Origin: Schizochytrium sp. TIO01
Lineage: Eukaryota; Sar; Bigyra; Thraustochytrida; Thraustochytriidae
Assembly: GCA_004764695.1 (NCBI GenBank)
Contig: SMSO01000014.1
Span: forward strand, 5,024,345-5,088,344
Length of the DNA stretch: 64,000 nt
Direction of reading: 5' to 3'
Under the pieces are notes generated by a model. It was not told the DNA's origin. It worked only from the letters and a program-made list of their open reading frames with translations, and ran no database searches. Position numbers and translations under genes: made by a program. Below, one piece after another: positions 1 to 9,626 of the stretch (position 1 is the stretch's first letter; every line of letters starts with the position of its first letter).

Positions 1-23
1 GCGAAGAAGCGAAGCGTTGAATT

Positions 24-103
24 AATGAATGAATGAATGAATGAATGAATGAGTGAATGAGTGAATGAGTGAATGAATGAATGAATGAGTGAATGAATGA
101 ATG
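24..103. repeat. (GAAT)n microsatellite
   Basis: About 20 near-perfect copies of the tetramer GAAT, with some units changed to GAGT. The same motif or its complement recurs near 16700, 17414, 24262 and 24641, so this is a genome-wide favoured tetramer. Confidence 0.95.
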
Positions 104-136
104 GGTTCGAGGTTCTGCGATGGCCGCGCCGCGAGA

Positions 137-165
137 CCGCCGCCGCCGCCGCCGCCGCCGCCGCC
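137..165. repeat. (CCG)n trinucleotide repeat
   Basis: Nine to ten tandem CCG units inside a very GC-rich patch (about 115-290). It gives long frames in several registers, encoding Pro or Ala runs, that I regard as artefacts of composition. Confidence 0.9.
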
Positions 166-298
166 CGGCCGGCCTCGGGCGCCGCCCGGCCGCCGCCCGC
201 TCCGCCCGCCCGCCCGCGCCCAAAGGCGGCCCTCCGAGGGAGGCCTGCGAACGGTTTGCGCCCCGCTAAGCAGCCGTTGGCGGCGAATTGGTCCTCCT

Positions 299-300
299 CA

Positions 301-352
<52 letters not shown>
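299..352. repeat. (AAAG)n microsatellite
   Basis: About 13 tandem AAAG units forming a polypurine run. Related purine tracts occur at about 1312-1373, and the complementary (CTTT)n is at 16938-16966. Confidence 0.95.
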
Positions 353-491
353 GTGAGCTTTGGTGAGATAATGTAATGGAATGAATGCCTTCAAAAAGTG
401 ACTGTTGGCTTTCCTTTCTTTTTTAGAACATTTTAGTTTTAATTTTAATTAAAAGTCTATGGTTAAGTTTTTTTTTTTTTTAATTTTAGGT

Positions 492-544
492 TTTTGTTTG
501 TTTGTTTGTTTGTTTGTTTGTTTGTTTGTTTGTTTGTCTGTCTG
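492..544. repeat. (TTTG)n microsatellite
   Basis: About 12 tandem TTTG units, ending in TCTG variants. Shorter copies of the same tetramer lie at 1917-1938 and 2168-2196, and the complement (CAAA)n lies at 16077-16120. Confidence 0.95.
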
Positions 545-897
545 TGTATTTCTTTCTTTTGTGTTTGGTTTTCGAAGTACATCGATCATGCTCTCCGTTC
601 ATTCACTCACGGCGGTGTTTGCATATGCTCACACGGCAATTCGCTCACGCCTTCGCTCACTCTTCCGCACATGCTGTGGAATGTGTTCATTCAGTCGTTC
701 GCATGGCAGCAGTATCTGATTATCGAGGGTAATGTACGCTGTAGGCTCGTGCGCTGCGCTTCGGGCGCCAGAACAGGTCTCTTGAGCCTCGCTTTCGTAG
801 CGTGGCCTGCCACGCCCAAAGCCTTTCTCCTCAGCGCGTTCATCTCCATCCACTCTGCGCGAGTCGATGTTTGCAAGGCACTCCATTGCAAGTTTTG

Positions 898-1078
898 CGT
901 TGCATTGCATTGCATTGCATTGCACTGTACTATACAGCATTAAATTGCATTAAATTGCATTAAACTGCATTGCAATGCATTGAATTGCATTAAACTGCAT
1001 TGCAATGCATTGAACTGCATTGAACTGCATTGAACTGCATTAAACTGCATTAAACTGCATTAAACTGCATTGCATTGC
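898..1078. repeat. Pentamer/decamer satellite based on TGCAT
   Basis: It starts as perfect TTGCA pentamers and becomes a 10-base period alternating TGCAT with TAAAC, TAAAT or TGAAC. About 18 decamer-length units are visible. A sister array of perfect ATGCA pentamers lies at 16782-16852. Confidence 0.9.
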
Positions 1079-1469
1079 AAGGCCACTAATCGCAGCACAT
1101 GGCATTTAATCGCAGTTCAACGCCGCATCGCTCGACTCTGATTCCGTGCCATTGGCAGCATGGGCTGCTCATGAACGTCCCAGTCGCCGTCCCTGCTCTG
1201 ATCAGAGGCAGCCGCGCCTGTCTTGGCCAGCGCCTTGCCGAGTTTCTCGCAGAGGATGAGGGTTTCCGCGGGACCATAGGCGTATGCATGCTTTCATAAA
1301 GAAAGGTCTCCCGCGAAAGAAAAGAAGAAATGAAAAGAAAGAAAGAGAAAGAAAGAAAGAAAGAATGGAGAAAGAAATGTCTTCTCACGGTTAGAGCAGA
1401 GGCGCTGCTAAGGACGGGCTCAGGGTGTCCAGTGAAGGGCTGGAAAGTGCGGTTGGCCTGCGTGGATAT

Positions 1470-1515
1470 ATGTGTGTATATATATATATATATACATAGG
1501 TATGTATATATGTAT
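1470..1515. repeat. (TA)n and TATG-rich tract
   Basis: An alternating TA run flanked by TATG and TGTA units. It is purely AT dinucleotide sequence with no associated gene, so I do not call it a promoter. Confidence 0.8.
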
Positions 1516-2765
1516 GGGAATTAAGTACGCTTGCTTTGCTGCTTTCTAGGTTCGTCTGCGATGCGATAAATGCGTGCGAAACTAGGCGGAAAGGGAGCTA
1601 GTTTGCATCCTGCAGAACCACTGATTACGTTCGCGTTTGCGAGGAAGAATCAGCACTGCCGCACGGAACAAGCTCTCCATCTTACAATCCCGATTGAACT
1701 ACTTTTCTTTACTTTACTCCATCTCATTGTTTTATGTTCAGAGTTTAGTTTCACAGAAATGACATTGAGTGAACTCTGCCTGGCCTTGGATACCGTTTTG
1801 CGTAGGCGGTTCCTAGCGAGGACCTGTTCGATCACTCTTTCTTTTCTTTCACTCACTCACTCACTCTTTGAGTGGTAAGAAGAAGGAGGGGGGCGATTGG
1901 TCAGTGAAGTTCTGTCTGTTTGTTTGTTTGTTTGTTTGTGAATGCGCGTAGAAGCGAAGCCTTGCCTCCCTGTGATGTGAAGGGTCCAGGACAACTCGCG
2001 ACGACGATTTCAGTACCAAGCGCGACGATTTGGCAGGCCCAGCTCGATTGAGTTCGAGTCAATTCATCGGGTCAGCTCAGCTTTTGCTTTGCTTTATAAG
2101 AAATAAAACTAAAATAGAACTAAAAATAACACTAAAAGCTAAAATGCTTCTTTCTTTCTCTCTTTTTTTATTGTTTGTTTGTTTGTTTGTTTGTGTTGTT
2201 TTCTCTTTCCCGGTTTACTTCAGAAAAAGAACTTCGGACACCAACTTTTTTGAAGTAAAATGAAAAGTTTTAACATAGGTTAAACAAATAAATCGCAGAC
2301 TTGTTAGAAAAGCAAAGCTAAAGTAGAGTACAGCAAAGCCGAGTTCTGCGAGCCTCTGCGTCAGCAGCACCGCACAGAGCGTCGGGCAAAGCTGGCCACG
2401 CGGAGAGAGAGGGCGGCAGCAGCGGTAGACGCCTCGCGGCCGGGAGTCAAGCCAAGCCTCACTCGCACTCGCACGCAGCAGAGGCCAGCAGGCCCTGCCT
2501 GCAATCGTTCGTTCGTTCACTCGTTGCCGTGTCTCCCTACCTGTGCAGACTAGAATCATATAGGGTTTACTGTAGGGATTGCAAAGTCCTGGCGAGAAGG
2601 CAGGCAGGCACTACGGGGAATTAGTTGCAGGGTTTGAGGCAACAAGGACCTCGACAAGGTCTTGCGGGCAGGAGGATATTGTCAGCCCGCAACAGAAAAT
2701 AGTATCTTCTGATAAGCAGATCTCCTTTGTGCGGTTTGGTTAAAGACTGGGTCCACCACGCAAAG

Positions 2766-4134
2766 ATGGCGGCCAATTTTACAGTAGGCATCCCACTGCC
2801 TGAGGAGCTCGTGTGCCATGCACTGAGTTTCCTAAGCGTGGGCAGTCTACTCACGCGCGTGAGCTCGAGTTCAAAAAGAATGAACCGCTTGTCAATGGGT
2901 ATTATTGGTGCAAATGAAGGAAACAAAACTGACCTTCTGCTGGAAAAGGAATACGGCGTGGAGCTCACCCGAGTTGAGCCAGTGCCTGCGCTGGCAACGC
3001 GGTATCGGCTGCTGCAAAGACTTTACGAAACTTACGGCCAACTGTCTAAAGAAGCATCTCGCCATAGTATCAGATCGATTTCACCTGAAGCCACAGTGGA
3101 CCAGGAACCACTCGAAGAACCTTCTGAACCTAGCTTGTTTCGTGTGCTTGAAACACTCTGCTTTCATTATGCAGCGTCCAAATTTGGAAAAGTTGTCACT
3201 CTTGATGATCGCGACGTGCAAATTGCAGCTGGAGTCAAGTTACTTGAGTACAAACGGCATCTCGTGCCATTTTACCAATTTGTATATCTTCACGATACCA
3301 TTCGCAGTATAGTCACCGCTCGCGAGAAATATCTACTCGACTACTTTGCATTCCCTGGGGAAGGGAAATGAGGATGGCGAAGACGCGTCTGGGAGTCAAT
3401 CGCCACGGAAGAGAGCCCGTACTCAGGAAACCCGTGGCCAGCGCCAAGCTGATGCACGTGAACATTCAGGAAAACTGACAAAGTTTGGCCTTGAAATGTG
3501 CGACCAAATCTTTGACTTTTTTGATGCCGACAATGATAATCTTCTGGGTTGGGAGGAACTCTCAGCCATCAACCAAGCAGCAGGTCTTCCGCTCAGTCTC
3601 AGTGCGTACCTCTGGGTGCAAACCTCATATGAAACTGGTGCGCACGGCCGTTTAACTCGTACAGGCTACCAGCAAATGTTTCTGGAGAACTTTGTTCGAG
3701 TGCCACGTCTCATGTACAAAGATCTCGTTCGGCTTACCGCCTACCTTGAGGTTTGCGACCGGCCTAAGCTTATTAGCCACATCCTCGCACAGATGCAGCA
3801 TAACATCGGTCGTGCTGGTGCCAACAACAACAATAATAATAATGATAATAACAACAACAACAACAACAACAACCCTGACGATGGTAACAACAATCGCAAC
3901 AACGCTGAAAACACTAGAAATGTCAACGTTGGGCCTGCCACCCCTCATGCGCTTTCTAATTTGCAAGTACAGTTTCTTCCTGCTGCGCTTCATACTACTT
4001 CTGAACAAAGCAGCGGCGTTTCAGCAACCATGGAGGCCCAGACGCTCTACACTGGAGAAGATACCGCTTTAGACAGTCGTATCAGATCTCTGACAACACA
4101 TGGCGAAAGCAGCTTGCAACCCAATTCTCAATGA
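2766..4134 (+). CDS. F-box and EF-hand protein, apparent +1 frame change
   Basis: The first frame starts at the ATG at 2766 (good context, AAAG before ATGG) and runs to TGA at 3369-3371, 201 codons. Residues 9-45 look like an F-box (LPEELVCHALSFLSVGSLL), the motif that binds Skp1 in SCF ubiquitin ligases. A second frame, open from 3313, runs to the stop at 4132-4134. It has a basic nuclear-signal-like stretch (PRKRAR), a canonical EF-hand calcium loop at 3523-3558 (DADNDNLLGWEE), a weaker second helix-loop unit, and a polyasparagine tract. The frames overlap only at 3313-3371 and no second ATG lies at the junction, so I infer one gene. The break fits an extra base in the GGGG/GGG/AAA homopolymers at 3357-3369, a real frameshift, or an unseen intron. 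F-box plus EF-hand is my reading; two separate genes remain possible. Confidence 0.6.
3819..3896 (+). repeat. AAC/AAT tract coding polyasparagine
   Basis: A run of AAC and AAT codons interrupted by single GAT codons, giving about 16 Asn with one Asp and then a second Asn-rich patch. It lies in the C-terminal third of the F-box/EF-hand gene and is probably a disordered, length-variable linker. Confidence 0.9.
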
Positions 4135-5856
4135 GGAACGTACTGTTTGTCATTGATAGAGGTTCAATATCTTTCAAACTGAGTTCTCTATATGACGACT
4201 CTCCCTGAAATCCATTTTTTTTTAAAGGAAAGAGGCGTAAAGAGGTAGCACCTATCTAAACACATACATAGGTTCATTTGGGGTCTGCTACTATCTCAGC
4301 ATCTATGCAAAGCTGTCAGGTGCGAATGCACATATAGAAGATTATTGAGCTCGAGTTGCAGATGATCCAAATCGACAGAAACTGATAGACTCCCGAAACT
4401 GCTTGTCAACGCACCATCGTCATTAATTGTACTATCCTTATATCCCACTAACCTGTACAAAGCAAAACAACATCTTTCGAACAATCGTTTTTAAATGTTC
4501 TACGCCAATCTTGCCAATAAATAATATATACATACATGCGACTTAAATTGCATATACACTCTCTAGAGATCGTCAGTATACTAATTCTAAGCAGAACAAA
4601 TAGCACCGTTGTTTGAGCTGCAGAGATTACTAGAGCTACCCTTTGTGTGTGTGTGTGTGGCTCTCAAGGAAAAGGGAAACTTGTTTTGATTTTCGCTGGG
4701 TTATATAAATCGATAAATACTGAAAACTCCTGGAAACTCCTTTTGTTTCATAAGCTAGATAATGATTTTGTTTATGGTGCACCTTCGGTAGGTTTACTTG
4801 AAATATGGGGCCCCAATCCTCTCTTTCTTCAAGAGAAATTTTTAAAAATGTAACATCGTGAGTTAACGACTCTTTGGTACAAAACATCTCTTGTTTGTTT
4901 TAAATTATAAAAAATAATTGAAAAATTAATTGTAAACAATACATATGTATATATATATGTTACATACCTGAAGTGAAGTAAAAGTTAAATAACAATATGA
5001 TTTTCGGGAACTTTGCCAAAGCTTTTCCAACAAAACAGCTTTCGCTTTCTTACAAGTATGCGAGACGAATCGAAATTACTTGGCAAGCCCACTCACTTAC
5101 TTACTAACTAGTAGTTAGTTTATCTACTGATAAGATTATCTATTCTAGCTAGCCTAGATTGTCTATCTACCACATGGTTGGTAGGTAACTAAGTTAGTTA
5201 GTTAGTTAGGAGCTTAAGAGTTAGTTCTCTAAAAGTCAAGCTTTTTGACAGAGTATAAGCTTTTTGACACAGTAGCGCGTAAACAGCCGGGGCTATCAAT
5301 AGTGATTTCCAAATAAACACCTCTATTAGACAAATGTATTCATGACTTCAAAGATAGTTCTGAAGATCAAAAACGTGAGAATTTCAAAAAGTAGTACATA
5401 TTATTTGCGATTTTAGGCACCACTGCCATAGGAAATATTAGGGGGAGGGGTTCTCGGAACCAAATGGGGAGGGTAAAAAAGAAGAGAGCGCTTTCAAACG
5501 CGTGCTCTTCTCTGCAAGTATGAACACAAGCAAGCCTCGGCGAGTGATGCATCGCGTGATATTGGGTATTACTCACCGATGTAATTTAAGTAGTAAGTCG
5601 GCAACCCTGGTGGTAGATAATCATTGACAGGAGAGAAAAGAGGACAGACACGAGTGGCGGCGGCGGAAGAACTAGCAACAGTAGAAAGGGATGACAAATC
5701 CCGCCATACCAGCAAATGTCAACCAACAACAAAGAATTTCTCACGAGGTCAGAAACGGTGCAAGAATATCAAATCTCGTCCGCCCGTGTCAATCATTTGA
5801 GAAAAAGTTGGGACTAGCTAGGTAGTAGTAGCAAATGAACCGAACCAACCAGCAAC
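4135..5856. other. Spacer between convergent genes
   Basis: AT-rich sequence between the 3' end of the F-box/EF-hand gene and the 3' end of importin-alpha, so it should contain two 3' UTRs. It holds a TG run near 4641, an AT-rich tract near 4950, and a GTTA-type repeat with small palindromes (ACTAACT-AGT-AGTTAGT near 5105, GTTAG units at 5192-5210). No coding signal seen. Confidence 0.6.
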
Positions 5857-7542
5857 TTAGTTGAAGCTGATGGGTGCGAAGTTGAAGCCACTGCCGGCGG
5901 CACCGCCCTGGGGCATGTCACCGAAGGAAACGGGCTTGTTAGCGTTGCTGCTGTTGCTGTTGTCCATCATGCTGCCGAAGGAGAACATGCTGCCAGACTC
6001 GTCAAGGCCAGGTGCCATGGAGGCGTGGTTCTCATCGTCGTCCTCTTCGCCACTGAAGAAGTTCTCAATGAGCTCGCGGGCCTTCTGGTACACCTCATCA
6101 CTGGAGTTGGACTGAAGAGCCTCAATGTGCTCAAGGCCGTTGAACTCCTCGACCTGGATCGCGTAGCGCTCCTCGTCGATGCGGAGGATGGACTCGAGGC
6201 TGCCGAGCATGAGGAGGAGAATGCGAGTGTCAGAGACAGTGAGCATCTCGCAGATAGCGCGGATGGCGTTGTAGCGCTCAACGATGCTGACGATGTGCTC
6301 AGTGGAGCCTCCAGAGCAGATGTTGGCGATGGCCCAAGCGGCCTCCTTGCGCACGTGCCACTCGCCGTTCTCGAGAGCGTCAACGATGGCCTCAGGAAGG
6401 CCCGGCATGGCGAGAAGGGCACCGATCTGCTCCTTGGTACCGGCAGTAATGTTGGAGCAAGTCCATGCGACCTCCTTGCGGATAGACATCTTCTGGTGCT
6501 CAAAGAGCTGCACGAGCTCACGGAGAAGTCCGGCGTCGAGGGCGGCCTGGGTGTGCTTGTCCTCACCGGTCACAATGTTTCCGAGAGTACGAAGGCAAGG
6601 CGGCACGCACTTGGACATGCCAGCGCGAAGAAGCTTCACGAGGGTCGGGCAGACGCCGGTGCCCACAATGCAGTCGAGGCGCTCGTTCTCGCCGTCACTC
6701 ACGTAAGAAAGGGCCCAGCATGCGTCGACGGTTGCCTCCTCGTCGCCAGAGCTCTCGATGATCCGTGCAAGCACAGGCACGTACGGTGCGACCATGTTCA
6801 ATGCCGGGCGCGGCTTGCTTCCGCGGCACAAGTTTGACACAGCCCAGGTAACGTTGCGCATCATGGACACGTTTGCCGGCTGCTGAAGGTTAGCGAGGAG
6901 ACCCTCGGGAAGGCCCGGAGTGGCGAGAACAGCGTCGCGGAGCTCAGAGGAGTCACCAGCAACGTTACCCACACACCAGGCGGCCTGCTCGCGCACGGAT
7001 GCCTCGTGGGAGTTGAGGAGCGGGACGAGGAGCGGGAGGACGCCGGCATCCACAATAGAGTCAGTGAGCTCGGAAGAGCCAACGTTGGTGAGAGCCCAGG
7101 CGGCCTCAAACTGGAGAGCGGTGTTGTCATGGCACTGCAAGAACTGGCAGAGGTACGGGAGGAAACCTGCGTCAATCACCTCCTGCACGGGCGGGTCTGT
7201 GGGCTTGGAGAGGAGCTTGCGGAGAGCCTTAGTGCCGGCGAGCTGCTGGTCAGGCTGGCCATCCTGCATGGCCTGAAGCATCTGAGGGAGTGCGGAGAGA
7301 CGGGCCGGAATTTCCACGGCGTCGCCATCGCTCTGCTTGTTGGGCGTAGAGGGAGCATTCTCCTCGGCGGCAGCGGCGGCGGTAGTCTGGCGGCGCTTGC
7401 GAAGGTTGTCCTCTCGGCGGGACTTGCGGATCTGCACGGAGACCTCCTGGCGCTTCTTGCGGCACTCCTCCTGGTCGATGCCGGCCTTGGCGGCGTTGCT
7501 CTTGGCGGCGGGTGCCTCCATCTGAAAGTCACTAAAAAGCAT
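5857..7542 (-). CDS. Importin subunit alpha (karyopherin alpha)
   Basis: Adaptor that binds nuclear localisation signals and links cargo to importin-beta for transport through nuclear pores. The 561-residue frame has the expected order. An N-terminal importin-beta-binding domain (about residues 25-55, rich in KKRQEV, RKSRRE and LRKRR basic clusters) is followed by about ten armadillo repeats (80-500) with repeated AAWALTNV, AAWCVGNVAG and EVAWTCSNI motifs carrying the NLS-binding Trp and Asn residues. An acidic stretch (EEDDDE) and a Gly/Phe-rich tail follow. Length matches the family. The first ATG is at 7542. The second at 7521 (MEAPAAK) fits a normal importin N-terminus better, and the bases before it (TTTCAG) resemble a splice acceptor, so the real start could be 7521 or lie after an unseen upstream intron. 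Codons are strongly GC-ending, consistent with high expression. Confidence 0.95.
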   Translation of the reverse strand: MLFSDFQMEAPAAKSNAAKAGIDQEECRKKRQEVSVQIRKSRREDNLRKRRQTTAAAAAEENAPSTPNKQSDGDAVEIPARLSALPQMLQAMQDGQPDQQLAGTKALRKLLSKPTDPPVQEVIDAGFLPYLCQFLQCHDNTALQFEAAWALTNVGSSELTDSIVDAGVLPLLVPLLNSHEASVREQAAWCVGNVAGDSSELRDAVLATPGLPEGLLANLQQPANVSMMRNVTWAVSNLCRGSKPRPALNMVAPYVPVLARIIESSGDEEATVDACWALSYVSDGENERLDCIVGTGVCPTLVKLLRAGMSKCVPPCLRTLGNIVTGEDKHTQAALDAGLLRELVQLFEHQKMSIRKEVAWTCSNITAGTKEQIGALLAMPGLPEAIVDALENGEWHVRKEAAWAIANICSGGSTEHIVSIVERYNAIRAICEMLTVSDTRILLLMLGSLESILRIDEERYAIQVEEFNGLEHIEALQSNSSDEVYQKARELIENFFSGEEDDDENHASMAPGLDESGSMFSFGSMMDNSNSSNANKPVSFGDMPQGGAAGSGFNFAPISFN

Positions 7543-9626
7543 TCTGTTGTGGCTGTCTTCTGTCTGGTTGGTCCACCTATGTATATATATGTATGTGTAT
7601 GTACTAAAAGAAAACCTGGGAAACGAAGCGGAAGCCTGGTCTCCTCTGGTACTTTGCTGTCGCTGCTGTTGTAGTTTGGAGTCTTAGTTTGGGGTTTGTT
7701 TGAACCTTTGTTTCTCTGCTCGCTCCGAAGAGTCGAGTTGCTTTGAAGAGGCTTTCTTCGAAGTCTTGTTTTGGTTTTGCTTCGCTTCCTTCGGCCTCCG
7801 CGAGGGCCTCTCCGATTTGAATTTTTGAATATTTGAATTTGAATATTTGAATTTTTTCGAGCTGGCATTCTGCGTTCCTCTGGCAATCCACAATACGAGG
7901 ATATCACGGTTTACCGAGGATATCTCGGAATTGGCACACGCCTCTGGGGCCAGTTTACCCTAACCAGGTTAATACGCATCTAGTACCCCGCGGTGGGGGG
8001 GCGCGCGGTAGTTACTTTGGCCCTACAGGCTCTTATAAAGGCCTATGGTGCACACTCTCTGCCGATGCCTTCTGACTACAGCGGATTTGGCGATCCCACA
8101 ATCTCACGGAATGAATCGCGGTCAACCGAAGTAAGTATATCTTCGGCTGTAGACCGCCTCCCTCGCCGGAGGACCGACCTGGCTGGCGGTCGTTGGCGTC
8201 CTGGCGGAGCTAAGTGAGTCTTCGCGGGCGGAGGAGCGGTGGTTAACTCGATTGCCTTTTGGAGCTTCGGCACTCTCAGGCCCTCCGGCACGGCCTGATT
8301 GGAAGTCCGAGAGGCGTTCTTTGGCCAGCATTGCGAAGCAGGCAGTTCGCCCTCATAAGCCGACTGATAGCAACTCCCGGGAAGCGGCTCTGGCGGGTCT
8401 TTCAATGGTGGTTGGGAATTGGTCGCATAGTTTGTCATGAAGCAGAAGACATTTATTTGCTTATTTGCTTATTTGCTTATTTAGTTATTTAGTTATTCAC
8501 TCGTGGACCTACTCTCTTATTAGCTTGCTCGCCTTGGAGTTTGCGTGGTCGCGGAGAAGAACTTGAAGGATTTGCGCGGCTTTCTGGCGGGTGGCGGCGG
8601 GCTAGAGCGATTGGTCGAGGAGCGACGACGGGGGCTTTTGTGGCTTGTTCGTTGATTTTGTTTTACAAGGAGAACTTCGCTCGCTTGAGAGCGAATTGCG
8701 GAATGTAAGAGGCAATGGAGCCAGCGAGCCCTTGGGTCGATGACGGAGGTGTACTTGAGAGCGGGGAATGATGGCACCAAAAGGCTGGAGCAAGATGGAG
8801 CGCTTTCGATGACAAAACTGATTCCCGGAAGCTGACTGACTGACTGGCTGGTAGACTGAGGGTAAACACGAGAGTGCAACTTTATATTGGAGTAGGACCT
8901 GACACCGATTGCAGTGCAGCTTAGCTGCTATGGAGAGTGGATCAAGGTTTGGTCGATGCCTTAAAATAACCATCTGCAGGGAGGCTGTGGTTTTATTGTA
9001 GATATCAAATATTATTACATAGGGTGAAATCACTATTTTAGAAAAGTATAGAAGAAAATATTTTTGAGAGCGGATGGTACAATTTTGGAAACCTATTAGT
9101 AGTACCAATTGGATGTAGGAATTACAAGGCATCTGGGGAATGGAAAAAAAAAAAAAAAAAACACCAGTCCAAGTTAGGAGCCCCAAACCACAATCTCTGT
9201 CACCGCTCTCGAAAACCAATAATGATAGATTCTCGTATGATTTACTCAAGTTTCTTTGTAGTGGTAGGGATGGTATTCCTGACTGACGCAAGGGAATACG
9301 GAGAGGGGGGAAAGATAAACCATGGATTTCAACAATCATCAGCATCTTCGGCAAGAGTATAAAGAGTTTCTTTAACTCTGTATCCTATTTATTGTTTTTC
9401 ACACACGTTGCAGGGGCGCCAGTAGAATGGAGGAGTAGAGCCCCATAATTTCCATGGACTTAAATCCCAATAAACAAGAGAAAGAACGACACAAGGATTA
9501 AAAAAAAAAAATAGAAAAAAGGGAATAAAAAATGCGTGCAAACAAAAGATAGTTAAGCAATGGCCGTGTAGCGCAAATGAATATGAATAGGGACAGGGAA
9601 CAAAGACAGTATTAAGCACCATCATA
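7543..9626. other. Spacer between importin-alpha and GCN5
   Basis: Contains the importin-alpha upstream region and the 3' UTR of GCN5. Visible features are an irregular TTGAATA/TTTGAAT repeat at 7816-7860, a TTATTTGC octamer array at 8452-8507, and a run of about 19 A at 9147-9166. Frames here are short, start at non-ATG codons and show no domain, so I call no gene. Confidence 0.55.
8452..8507. repeat. TTATTTGC octamer tandem repeat
   Basis: Four to five copies of an eight-base unit (TTATTTGC), decaying to TTATTTAG at the 3' end. Flanking sequence is ordinary. Confidence 0.9.

Larger units (their letters stand above)
1..2765. other. Repeat-rich spacer without a supported gene
   Basis: This stretch holds many simple repeats (listed separately) separated by unremarkable sequence. 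Open frames here are short, mostly low-complexity (for example runs of FVCL from GTTT repeats) and lack recognisable domains. I see no tRNA or rRNA. The last few hundred bases before 2766 should contain the promoter and 5' leader of the F-box gene, but no TATA-like element can be assigned with confidence. Confidence 0.6.

Noticed and set aside
494-943. Frame of about 150 codons starting with FVCL repeats
   Set aside because: Its first part is a translation of the TTTG microsatellite and the rest has no domain. Competing frames exist on both strands.
2048-2072. GAGTTCGAGTC flanked by ATTGA and TCAAT, possible T arm
   Set aside because: The register is wrong for a tRNA T loop and no acceptor or anticodon stem can be drawn.
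6025-6837. Long plus-strand frame opposite importin-alpha
   Set aside because: It is an antisense shadow of GC-ending codons in a well-supported gene and has no domain of its own.
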